From Pseudazoarcus pumilus_A (GTDB lineage: Bacteria; Pseudomonadota; Gammaproteobacteria; Burkholderiales; Rhodocyclaceae), in NCBI GenBank assembly GCA_033837965.1, contig JAJLLM010000028.1, positions 1-19,008 of the forward strand: a stretch of DNA of 19,008 bases, given 5' to 3'. The notes below the pieces were generated by a model. It was given only the letters and a program-made list of their open reading frames with translations, made no database searches and was not told the DNA's origin. This document shows, piece after piece, positions 1 to 7,997 of the stretch. Within the stretch, counting starts at the first letter, position 1, and each line of letters begins with the position of its first letter. Position numbers and translations under genes: made by a program.

Positions 1-1
1 A

Positions 2-1354
2 CGCGTGCCGACCGCATTGCTGCCGGACTGTTTCCGCAACGAGGGCAACCTCATCGTGCGCCTGGGCCACATCGTGAAGTGGCTGGCCGACGAAGCGGAG
101 GCCCTGGGCGTGGAGATCTACCCCGGCTTCGCCGCCGCCGATATCGTGGTTGGCGAGGACGGCGCCGTGCGCGGCGTGCTCACCGGCGACATGGGCCTGA
201 CGCGCGACGGCACGCCGGGACCGCAGCACGCGCCGGGCATGGAGCTGCTGGCGCGCTACACGCTGTTTGCCGAAGGCTGTCGCGGCCATCTGGGCAAGCG
301 ACTGGAAGCACGTTTCAATCTGCGCGAAGGCGCCGACCCGCAGACCTACGGCATCGGCCTCAAGGAACTGTGGCAGGTGCGTCCTGAACATCACCGCCCC
401 GGCCGCGTCACTCATACCGCCGGCTGGCCGCTCACCAACGACACCTATGGCGGCGGCTTCGTCTATCACCTTGACGGCGGACTGGTGGCGACCGGTTTCG
501 TGGTCGGGCTGGACTACGCCAACCCCTGGCTGTCTCCCTTCCACGAGTTCCAGCACTTCAAGACGCATCCAGCGCTGCGTCGGATCTTCGCTGGCGGCAA
601 GCGCATCGCCTACGGCGCGCGGGCCATCGCGGCCGGCGGCCTGCAGTCGCTGCCCAAAACGGTGTTTCCCGGCGGCGCGCTGATCGGCGACGACGCGGGG
701 TATCTGAACGCCGCACGCATCAAGGGCATCCACGCCGCCATCGAGTCTGGCATGCTGGCCGCCGAGGCGGCCTTCGAGGCCGTGTGCGCGGATCGCCGCG
801 GCGACGAACTGACCACCTACCCGGCCGCCTTCGCCGCCAGCCCCCTGCACGCGGAACTGCACCGCACGCGCAACTTCAAGCCGCTGATGAAGAATGGCCT
901 GATCGCCGGCGCGCTGGCCTTCGGCGTCGACCAGTTGGTGCTGCGCGGACGCGCGCCATGGACGCTGTCCAACCGCGCGGACCACACCGGCCTGCGCGAT
1001 GCCGCAGCCTGTCCGCGCATCGACTACCCGGCGCCGGACGGCGAGGTGAGCTTCGACCTGCTGTCCTCGGTGTTCCTGTCCAACACCCATCACGCCGAAG
1101 ATCAGCCCTGCCACCTGCGCCTGCGCGATGCGGCCGTGCCGGTGGCGCACAACCTCCCGCGCTTCGCGGCGCCCGAGCAGCGCTTCTGTCCGGCTGGCGT
1201 GTATGAAGTCGTCGAGGAAGCAGCCGGGCCGCGCCTGCAGATCAACGCTCAGAACTGCGTGCACTGCAAGACCTGCGACATCAAGGACCCGACGCAGAAC
1301 ATTGAATGGGTGCCACCACAGGGTGGCGAGGGCCCGATCTATTCCGGGATGTGA
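2..1354 (+). CDS. Electron transfer flavoprotein-ubiquinone oxidoreductase, C-terminal part (5' truncated by window edge)
   Basis: ETF-QO passes electrons from reduced ETF through FAD and a [4Fe-4S] cluster to membrane ubiquinone, linking acyl-CoA and amino-acid dehydrogenases to respiration. The reading frame is open from the first bases; about 450 codons are present against roughly 550 in the family, so the N-terminal FAD dinucleotide motif lies outside the window. The GTG at 5 is probably not the true start. Counting from that GTG, residues 223-249 show the family FAD-contact region (GGALIGDDAGYLN, then IKGIHAAIESG). The C-terminus carries the ferredoxin-like cluster site with four cysteines, C395 (FCPAGVYE) and C418/C421/C424 (NCVHCKTCDIKDP). 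It ends in the typical GGEGPIYSGM tail. A PEBP-family gene follows after 31 bp on the same strand, perhaps co-transcribed. Identification is very secure. Confidence 0.97.
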   Translation, partial: RVPTALLPDCFRNEGNLIVRLGHIVKWLADEAEALGVEIYPGFAAADIVVGEDGAVRGVLTGDMGLTRDGTPGPQHAPGMELLARYTLFAEGCRGHLGKRLEARFNLREGADPQTYGIGLKELWQVRPEHHRPGRVTHTAGWPLTNDTYGGGFVYHLDGGLVATGFVVGLDYANPWLSPFHEFQHFKTHPALRRIFAGGKRIAYGARAIAAGGLQSLPKTVFPGGALIGDDAGYLNAARIKGIHAAIESGMLAAEAAFEAVCADRRGDELTTYPAAFAASPLHAELHRTRNFKPLMKNGLIAGALAFGVDQLVLRGRAPWTLSNRADHTGLRDAAACPRIDYPAPDGEVSFDLLSSVFLSNTHHAEDQPCHLRLRDAAVPVAHNLPRFAAPEQRFCPAGVYEVVEEAAGPRLQINAQNCVHCKTCDIKDPTQNIEWVPPQGGEGPIYSGM

Positions 1355-1385
1355 CCGCCCCCCACCACGATCACTTGGAGGAAAC

Positions 1386-2015
1386 ATGAAACTGACCAGC
1401 CACAGCCTCACCGACGGCGCCGCGATTGCCGGCGAATTTTCCTTCTGCATTCCGGCCGACGAGGGCCATGTCTGCCTCGGCGCCAACCACAACCCGCATC
1501 TGGCGTGGAGCGAGGTGCCTGCCGGGACGAAGTCCTTCGTGCTGATCTGCCACGACCCGGACGTCCCCAGCCGCGGTGACGACGTGAACCAGGAAGGCCG
1601 CACGGTGCCAGCCAGCCTGCCGCGCGTGGACTTCTTCCACTGGGTGCTGGTCGACATTTCCGCCGACACGCGCGAAATCACCGCCGGCAGTTTCTCTGCC
1701 GAGGTCACGCCGGGCGGTAAGGCCGGCCCTGCCGGCCCGAACGGCACGCGCCAGGGCATCAACGACTACACCAACTGGTTTGCCGGCGACCAGGACATGG
1801 GCGGCGACTACCACGGCTACGACGGCCCCTGCCCGCCGTGGAACGACGAGATCGTGCATCACTACGTGTTCACGCTGTATGCGCTGGACGTGCCGCGCTG
1901 CGCGGTGGAAGGCCGCTTCACCGGCGCCGACGTGCGCGCGGCCATCGCCGGCCACGTACTGGCCGAAGCGAAGATCACCGGCACCTACACGCTCAATCCG
2001 GCTCTGCGCGGCTGA
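1386..2015 (+). CDS. PEBP / YbhB-YbcL family protein
   Basis: This is a 209-residue phosphatidylethanolamine-binding-protein-like protein. Family signatures are HDPDVPS (56-62), FFHWVLVDI (83-91), GPNGTRQGINDY (117-128), and YDGPCPPW followed by HHYVFTLYALD (145-168), which together build the anion-binding pocket. No signal peptide or membrane segment is seen, so it is probably cytoplasmic. E. coli YbhB is about 158 residues; the extra length lies around residues 63-82 and 113-145. The start is set by GGAGG at 1377-1381, five bases before ATG. The precise function of bacterial PEBPs is unsettled, and nothing here shows a ligand. It lies 31 bp after the ETF-QO gene. Its last 23 bp overlap the 3' end of the convergent gamma-glutamyltranspeptidase gene. 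Confidence 0.93.
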   Translation: MKLTSHSLTDGAAIAGEFSFCIPADEGHVCLGANHNPHLAWSEVPAGTKSFVLICHDPDVPSRGDDVNQEGRTVPASLPRVDFFHWVLVDISADTREITAGSFSAEVTPGGKAGPAGPNGTRQGINDYTNWFAGDQDMGGDYHGYDGPCPPWNDEIVHHYVFTLYALDVPRCAVEGRFTGADVRAAIAGHVLAEAKITGTYTLNPALRG

Positions 2016-3726
2016 CGCCCAGCGCCAGGCCCTCGCGGCGCGGATCGGCGGCGCCCAGCCACCCCTCCGCGTCGCGCACGATCAGCGCCGTACCGCTGGT
2101 CATCGGGCGCGCCACCACCTCGTGACCGAAGGCGCGCAGACGCTCGCCCAGCGCGCGTCCCGCCGGCGTGTCCTCGACTTCGGTGGGACCGTTGCGGCTG
2201 CCGGCGTGGGGACGTGACAGCAGCACTTCCGGCGCCAGCCCGAAGTCCAGCAGCCCTACCAGCGTCGCCGCCACATAGTTGATGATGCGGCTGCCGCCGG
2301 GCGAACCGAGCACCGCATACAGCCGCCCGTCGGCATCAAACACCATGGTCGGCGCCATCGAACTCAGGGGACGACGCCCCGCCACCACGCGGTTGGGATG
2401 CAACACGCCATCGGCCTCGGGCCGGAAGGCAAAGTCGGTGAGCTGATTGTTGAGCAGAAAACCATGCACCATGCGGCGCGAGCCGAAGGCGTTCTCGATG
2501 GACGCGGTCAGCGCCACGGCGTTGCCGGCCGCATCGACGATCGAGACATGCGTGGTGGCCGGTCGTTCGCTCGCCTGCCGGGACGGCGCGTCTCGCCGCT
2601 CGGGCCGACCCGCCGGCGCCTGCCCGATGCTCGCCGACAGGCCGATCAGCGCAGCACGCTGGCGCAGATAGGCCGGGTCCAGCAAGGCCGACGCGCTCAC
2701 CGTCATCGATTGCGGGTCGCCATACCACGCGTCACGGTCGGCAAAGGCCAGCCGGCCGGCCTCGGCGAACAGATGCGTGACGAAGGCCGAGTCCGCGTCC
2801 AGCGCGGACAGCTCGAAGCGCTCCAGCAGACCGAGGATCGCCAGCACCGTCCCGCCTCCGGCACTCGGTGGCGGCATGCCGCAGACGCGCACCACGCGGT
2901 AGGCACCGCACAAGGCTTCACGCCGTTGCGGTCGCCAGTCGGCCAGATCGGCCTCGCTCAGCACGCCGGGCGAAGGCGCACGACGCACGGCGGCGACGAT
3001 GTCGCGCGCGATGTCGCCGCGATGCAGCACGTCCGCCCCCTGCTCGGCCACGCGCCGCAACACTGCCGCCAGCGCCGGGTTGCGCAGCACATGGCCGACC
3101 GGCACGGCGCCCCCGTCGGGCAGGTAGAACAGCGCGCGCGCGGCGGGGTCGTCACGCAGGAAACGGTCGCCATCGAGCAAGGCGTGCAGACGCGGCGAGA
3201 CGGCGAAGCCCTGTTCCGCCAGCGCGATGGCGGGCGCCAGCAGTCGCGCCCAGGGCAGCCGGCCGGACTCGCGGTGCGCCGCCTCCAGCGTGCGCAGCAG
3301 GCCCGGTGGACCGACCGCAAGACCGCCGACAACGGCATCGAAAAACGGCATGGGCCGGCCATCGCGCAGGAACAGCGCGGTATCGGCCGCAGCCGGCGCG
3401 GTTTCGCGGCCGTCCCAGGCCACGAGCGCACGATGGCGGGCGTCGAAATGCAGCAGGAAGACGCCGCCGCCGATGCCGGCCGATTGCGGCTCGACGACGT
3501 TGAGCACCAGCGCGGCTGCGATCGCCGCATCGACGGCATGGCCGCCCTCGCGCAGGACGTCCGCGGCGGCACGGCTGGCGTGCGGATTGGCGGTGACGAC
3601 CATGGCCTGCGGGGAACGCGCCAGCGAAACCTGCGCGAAGCCGCTTGCGGCCTCCGGCGCTGCGCGATCTGCCTGAGCCGGCAGGACACCCGCGAGGATC
3701 AGCAGCAGCGCGGCCAGCCCGCGCAT
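1993..3726 (-). CDS. ggt: Gamma-glutamyltranspeptidase (periplasmic, self-processing Ntn hydrolase)
   Basis: A 577-residue GGT-family proenzyme that cleaves gamma-glutamyl bonds such as that of glutathione. Residues 1-20 form a signal peptide (MRGLAALLLILAG, then AQA), so it should be exported. The autoprocessing and catalytic threonine is T391 in ATTHVSIVD. The gamma-glutamyl arginine is R107 (WDGRETAP), the Q/D pair is Q428 and D431 (NNQLTDF), the oxyanion serines are S455-S456 (PLSSMAP), and GSPGGSRI follows at 474-481. The position of E. coli N411 is E411 here (SIENAFGS), seen in some GGT subfamilies, so the preferred substrate may differ from glutathione. The ATG at 3726 is chosen because it begins the signal peptide; upstream in-frame codons overlap the preceding gene. 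The ribosome site is weak. It is last in a four-gene operon, 10 bp after the GGDEF-EAL gene, suggesting translational coupling. Confidence 0.95.
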   Translation of the reverse strand: MRGLAALLLILAGVLPAQADRAAPEAASGFAQVSLARSPQAMVVTANPHASRAAADVLREGGHAVDAAIAAALVLNVVEPQSAGIGGGVFLLHFDARHRALVAWDGRETAPAAADTALFLRDGRPMPFFDAVVGGLAVGPPGLLRTLEAAHRESGRLPWARLLAPAIALAEQGFAVSPRLHALLDGDRFLRDDPAARALFYLPDGGAVPVGHVLRNPALAAVLRRVAEQGADVLHRGDIARDIVAAVRRAPSPGVLSEADLADWRPQRREALCGAYRVVRVCGMPPPSAGGGTVLAILGLLERFELSALDADSAFVTHLFAEAGRLAFADRDAWYGDPQSMTVSASALLDPAYLRQRAALIGLSASIGQAPAGRPERRDAPSRQASERPATTHVSIVDAAGNAVALTASIENAFGSRRMVHGFLLNNQLTDFAFRPEADGVLHPNRVVAGRRPLSSMAPTMVFDADGRLYAVLGSPGGSRIINYVAATLVGLLDFGLAPEVLLSRPHAGSRNGPTEVEDTPAGRALGERLRAFGHEVVARPMTSGTALIVRDAEGWLGAADPRREGLALGVSRAEPD

Positions 3727-3736
3727 CAAGGCGCGC

Positions 3737-6700
3737 TCAGCTACCAGCGGTTTCGGCATCCAGCAGTTCGGCAAAGGCATCTGCCTCGACCGGCGGGCTG
3801 AAGAAATAGCCCTGACACAGATCACAGGCATGGGTGCGCAGGAAGGCCAGCTGATCGCCGGTTTCAACGCCCTCCGCCACCACCCGCATGCGCAGCGTGC
3901 GCGCCATGGCGACGATGGCGGCGGCGATCTCCATGTCACCGGGATCATGCGGCAGATCGCGCACGAACTCGCGGTCGATCTTGAGCACGTCGATGGGGAA
4001 GCGCTTGAGATAGGCCAGCGAGGAGTAACCGGTGCCGAAATCGTCGATGGCCAGCGTAACGCCGAGCTCCTTCAGGGCGCGCAGCCGCTCACCGGCGAGG
4101 ACCTCGTGACCCATGATGGTGCTCTCGGTCAGCTCCAGTTCGAGCCGATTCCCCGGCAGGCCGGACTCGCGGATGATGGCAGCGATGCGGGCCGGCAGAT
4201 CGGTCTGCCACAGCTGGCGACCGGACAGATTCACGGCCATGGTCAGCGGCGGCAGGCCCTGCACGTCCCAGCGTCGCGCCTGCTCACAGGCGTTGCGCAA
4301 CACCCACTCGCCGAGCGGTACGATCAGGCCGTTCTCCTCGGCCACCGGAATGAACTCGGTCGGCGGGATCAGACCGCGCTCCGGATCGCGCCAGCGCAGC
4401 AAGGCCTCACAACCGACGATGCGACCGTTGCGCAGATCGATCTGCGGCTGGTAATGCAGTTCGAACTCGCCGCGATCAAGCGCGCGGCGCATGCGCGTTT
4501 CCAGTTCCACGCGCTGCTGCGCAGCCTGGCTCAGCTCGGCGGTGAAGAAGCGATAGGTGCTGCGCCCGTCGGCCTTGGCGCTGTAGAGCGCGGCGTCGGC
4601 GTGCTGGATGAGCTCGGTGGTGGTTTCGCCGTCCTGCGGGAAGCAACTGATGCCGACGCTCATGCCGACGTAGACCTCCTGCCCGCCGGACAGCAGGAAC
4701 GGGTCTTCGAGCAGGCGGATCAGGGCACGCGCGACAAAGGCCGCCTCTTCGGGCGCGCTGATGGACTCCATCACCATCAGGAATTCGTCGCCGCCGACAC
4801 GCGCCAGGGTGTCCTCGCCGCGCACGCGTGCCCGCAGTCGCGCGGCGATCATCACCAGCAGTTCATCCCCGACGGGGTGGCCGAAACTGTCATTGACGTC
4901 CTTGAAGCGGTCGAGGTCGATGAACAGCACGGCGATGCCGTGTTCCTTACGGCGGGCGTGTTCGATGGCGTGTTCCAGCCGCAGGTTGACCAGCACGCGG
5001 TTGGGCAAGGCGGTGAGCGGATCGTAGTGCGCCAGTCGCTGCAGTTCGGCCTCGGAACGCTTGAGCTGGCTGATGTCCGTCATCACGCCGACAAATTGCA
5101 CGGGCCGCCCGTTTTCGTCCGGTACCGTGCTGATGCTGACCCAGTGCGGCGCCGTATCGCCGCTCTTGAGACGGTTCCACACCTCGCCCTGCCAGTAGCC
5201 GTGTTCGCGCAGCGAACTCCACATGGCGGCATAGAACTCGGGGGAATGGCGCTCCGAGCGCAGGATGGATGTGCTGCGCCCGAGCACCTCGGATTCGTCG
5301 TAGCCCGTGATTGCCGAGTAAGCCCGGTTGATCGCCACGATGCTGCCGTCCAGATCGGAGATGACCACGCCGTCGCGTGTACTCTCGAACACCGCGGCGG
5401 CGCGGCGCAGGCTGTCGAGCGCGAACTTGCGCTCAAGCGCAGCCGAGACCCCCGCTGCGATGATGCGCAGCATGCTCTCTTCGGATGCGCTCCAGCGCCG
5501 CGGTCGCAGTTCGGCCTCGATGCCGACACAGCCCCACAGGCTACCGCGACAGAACAGCGGCAGCAGCATGATGCTGGCCACCGACTTGTCCCTGAAGAAG
5601 AACTGCTCGTACTCGGGCAGATCGGCAATGTCACAGGCGATGATCTCGCCCTGCTGCAGCCGCTCCAGCCAGCGCTCCAGGTGCATGTCGGCAATGCGGA
5701 CGTTGGTTACCTCCTCCGCCGGAACACTGTGCATCACTGTCTCGGCCTCCCAGCGACAGCGGATGCTGGCGGCCGGCTGGGCCGTCTCCGGGTGCGGATG
5801 GACCTCGAAGACATAAGTGGTATCCCCGCCGATATGGCGGCCGACGCGTTCGAGAACATGCTCCAGCGCCCGATCCAGATCATCCTCGCGCAACAATTCC
5901 AGCGTGGCCCGTGCCGACATCTCCAGTGAAGCCTCGCGCTGACACACGGCATCGGCCACCCGCCGTTTCTGTACCGCGAGGTTCGCAAGACGTGCAAACT
6001 CGGTCAGCACCTCGTTGCGTATCGCGTCGTCGCCCCCTTCGGCCGGACCACGCACCGTCAGGACGCCGATCACCTTGCCGGCTTCATCACGCAACGAAGC
6101 GGCAAACAGCCTTCCCGCCCCGAGTGCGGCATGCTGCACGGCAAAGCTTGCGGGACCCGCCTGAGCGGCACAACACTCGGCCAGCGCACGGGGCATCGGC
6201 TCGACCGCATCGCGATGTACGTCGGCCAGCAGATTGCATTCGTCGTCGACAAACAGGATGTCGGCGCGCCAGCCCGCGCCGAGCAGGACTTCCACCTTGC
6301 TGACCACGCAGCGCAGCACTGCATCGAGCGGATCATCGGCCGCGATGCCGTCAAGCACCTCGCCGCGGGCCTGCTGCAGCAGGCGTTTCGCCGCACGCTC
6401 GCTGACATCGATGTCGATGCAGTACACCTCCTTGTCGCCGCTCGCAGTGGTCTGCATGACGAGGCTGGAGAACACATGCAGCATGCGTCCGTCGCGATTG
6501 CGCAGCAGCAGTTCGGCCGCCGGAACGGGGTCGCCGCGGTCGGCCCAGTCGCGCACGGCCTTGCGGAAGTCGGCCTGCCCGGCCTCAGGCACGATCAGGT
6601 CGGCAATATCGCGGCCGATGGCCTCTTCGGCCGGATAGCCGTACAGATCCTCGCTGGCGCGATTCCAGAACAGCACACGGCAATCACGATCAAAGACCTG

Positions 6701-7558
6701 CACGGCCACGGCCGGAGTGTGTTCGAACAGGTTGCGAAAGCGCTGCTCGCTGGCGGCCAGTTCAGCCCGTTCGCGCTGCAACTCGGTCTGCGTCTGCAGC
6801 TTTTCCAGCGTTGCCACCAGTTCGAAAAGATAGCCGTCGCGCTTGGGCAGATAGTCGTCCACGCCCATGCGCAGGGCCTTGGCAGCAACCTCCCCGCTGC
6901 CGTGCCCGGTCAGCAACACGATGGGCATCTTCACGTGATACTGGGCGCGCAGGATGCGCACCAGTTCCAGTCCGTCGATGCCGGGCAGACGGTAATCCAG
7001 TACCAGCGCGTCATAGGGCTGCCCCGAGCCGGCAACCGCAGTCAGTACGTCTTCCGCGAGAGTGGCGGTTTCCAGCCGGATGTGCGGCGCGTGACGGCCG
7101 AAATGGCGGCGCGCCAGATCGATGTCGAAGGCGTTGGGCTCTGCATACAGCACGCACATGCGACGGCTGCGGCGCGCGGCGTGCTCGCGATGACGCTCGA
7201 CCGCCGCGTACAGTGCAGCGGGCAATTCGCGCAGGTAGTCATCGCGCTTGGTGACGTAGTCATCGGCCCCGGCCTTGAGCGCGGCGAGGGCTGCATCCTG
7301 TTCGCCGGAGCCGGTCAGCACGATGATGGCCGGCGACCCTACGCGCTCGCGCACTTCCGCGAGAAAGTCGATGCCGACTCCATCGGGCAGGTCAAGGTCC
7401 AGCAACACGGCGTCGAAGCGGGCCTGCGCAGCCATGCTCTGGCGGGCCTGCGCCAAGGTGGGCGCCACGCTGAGAACGATGTCCGGCGCATGCCGCGCAA
7501 ACATGCGCTGCGCCAGATCGGCATCGCTGACGGAATCCTCGACGTAGAGGACACGCAT
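3737..7558 (-). CDS. REC-REC-PAS-GAF-GAF-PAS-GGDEF-EAL bifunctional cyclic-di-GMP protein
   Basis: A 1273-residue soluble signalling protein. REC1 is about residues 1-125 (E7, D8, phospho-acceptor D54, T82, K104). REC2 is about 134-260 (D188, T217, K239), but its usual acidic pair reads E140-P141. A PAS follows (271-390), then GAF-like domains (400-530 and 545-712) and a second PAS (715-835). The GGDEF domain (836-1003) has intact GGDEF at 922-926 and an RGED inhibitory site at 913-916. The EAL domain (about 1020-1273) keeps EALLRW (1051), N1110, E1145, DDFGTGYSSL (1172), K1193, E1229 and QGYFF. Both synthesis and hydrolysis of c-di-GMP therefore look possible. There are no membrane segments. 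The ATG at 7558 starts REC1 directly and has GAGG 10 bases upstream; it lies 7 bp after the response regulator stop. Context suggests phosphorylation by the operon's kinase. Confidence 0.96.
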   Translation of the reverse strand: MRVLYVEDSVSDADLAQRMFARHAPDIVLSVAPTLAQARQSMAAQARFDAVLLDLDLPDGVGIDFLAEVRERVGSPAIIVLTGSGEQDAALAALKAGADDYVTKRDDYLRELPAALYAAVERHREHAARRSRRMCVLYAEPNAFDIDLARRHFGRHAPHIRLETATLAEDVLTAVAGSGQPYDALVLDYRLPGIDGLELVRILRAQYHVKMPIVLLTGHGSGEVAAKALRMGVDDYLPKRDGYLFELVATLEKLQTQTELQRERAELAASEQRFRNLFEHTPAVAVQVFDRDCRVLFWNRASEDLYGYPAEEAIGRDIADLIVPEAGQADFRKAVRDWADRGDPVPAAELLLRNRDGRMLHVFSSLVMQTTASGDKEVYCIDIDVSERAAKRLLQQARGEVLDGIAADDPLDAVLRCVVSKVEVLLGAGWRADILFVDDECNLLADVHRDAVEPMPRALAECCAAQAGPASFAVQHAALGAGRLFAASLRDEAGKVIGVLTVRGPAEGGDDAIRNEVLTEFARLANLAVQKRRVADAVCQREASLEMSARATLELLREDDLDRALEHVLERVGRHIGGDTTYVFEVHPHPETAQPAASIRCRWEAETVMHSVPAEEVTNVRIADMHLERWLERLQQGEIIACDIADLPEYEQFFFRDKSVASIMLLPLFCRGSLWGCVGIEAELRPRRWSASEESMLRIIAAGVSAALERKFALDSLRRAAAVFESTRDGVVISDLDGSIVAINRAYSAITGYDESEVLGRSTSILRSERHSPEFYAAMWSSLREHGYWQGEVWNRLKSGDTAPHWVSISTVPDENGRPVQFVGVMTDISQLKRSEAELQRLAHYDPLTALPNRVLVNLRLEHAIEHARRKEHGIAVLFIDLDRFKDVNDSFGHPVGDELLVMIAARLRARVRGEDTLARVGGDEFLMVMESISAPEEAAFVARALIRLLEDPFLLSGGQEVYVGMSVGISCFPQDGETTTELIQHADAALYSAKADGRSTYRFFTAELSQAAQQRVELETRMRRALDRGEFELHYQPQIDLRNGRIVGCEALLRWRDPERGLIPPTEFIPVAEENGLIVPLGEWVLRNACEQARRWDVQGLPPLTMAVNLSGRQLWQTDLPARIAAIIRESGLPGNRLELELTESTIMGHEVLAGERLRALKELGVTLAIDDFGTGYSSLAYLKRFPIDVLKIDREFVRDLPHDPGDMEIAAAIVAMARTLRMRVVAEGVETGDQLAFLRTHACDLCQGYFFSPPVEADAFAELLDAETAGS

Positions 7559-7565
7559 GTTCAGG

Positions 7566-7997
7566 CTACCTCGGCGCCCTGTTGAGCACGCACCAGAACA
7601 ACTCGATCTGCTCGGCAACTTCCATGAACTTGCCGAAATCCACCGGCTTGACGATGTAGGAGTTGGCTCCCAGTTCGTAAGCGGTGCGCAGGTCGACGTT
7701 CTCGCCCGACGAGGTCAGCATGACCACCGGAATCATGCGGAAACGCTCGTGCGCCTTGATCTGGCGCAGCACTTCCAGTCCGTTCACCTTGGGCAGCTTG
7801 ATGTCGAGCAGGATCACCGCTGGAAGCGGGTCGCCCGACTCCCAGCGTGCGATGTAGTCGAGCGCCTCCGCGCCGTCGCGCGCGACCTGCACCGGGTTGC
7901 CGAAACGACGGCGTGCAAAGGCCCGCTGGGTGAGGTCAAGATCCACCGGATTGTCTTCAACCAGCAGGATGGGCTGCGGCAACGATTCGGTCGTCAC
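7566..7997 (-). CDS. Single-domain response regulator (CheY/Rcp1-like)
   Basis: A 143-residue stand-alone receiver domain without an output domain. Acidic residues E14-D15, phospho-acceptor D65 (VILLDIKLP), T95-S96 (VVMLTSSGE) and K117-P118 (YIVKPVD) are all present, so it should be phosphorylatable. The sequence type, with ILLVEDNPVDLDL near the start and a kinase partner immediately upstream, resembles Rcp1-like regulators paired with phytochrome-type kinases. The GTG at 7997 is preferred: it overlaps the kinase stop as GTGA and has GGAG 8 bases upstream. An in-frame ATG at 8051 would overlap the kinase gene by 58 bp and has no supporting ribosome site. It probably relays phosphate between the kinase and the REC domains of the next protein, or acts as a phosphate sink. 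Confidence 0.94.
   Translation of the reverse strand: MTTESLPQPILLVEDNPVDLDLTQRAFARRRFGNPVQVARDGAEALDYIARWESGDPLPAVILLDIKLPKVNGLEVLRQIKAHERFRMIPVVMLTSSGENVDLRTAYELGANSYIVKPVDFGKFMEVAEQIELFWCVLNRAPR

Noticed and set aside
2398..3801. Long plus-strand open frame (467 codons) opposite ggt
   Set aside because: It lies antisense to a well-supported GGT gene with signal peptide and catalytic motifs, and its translation is Arg/Gln/His-rich without family resemblance, as expected for GC-rich shadow frames.
3830..5929. Plus-strand open frame of about 700 codons opposite the GGDEF-EAL gene
   Set aside because: Its composition is that of a codon-position shadow, with no ribosome site and no recognisable domain; the minus strand encodes clear GGDEF and EAL motifs.
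6131..7585. Plus-strand open frame opposite the receiver, PAS and GAF region
   Set aside because: It is antisense to clear REC motifs, with low-complexity His/Gln-rich translation.
7559..7618. Upstream ATG (7618) for the GGDEF-EAL gene
   Set aside because: It would add 20 residues inside the response regulator gene with no family similarity; the ATG at 7558 begins the receiver fold directly and has a GAGG site.
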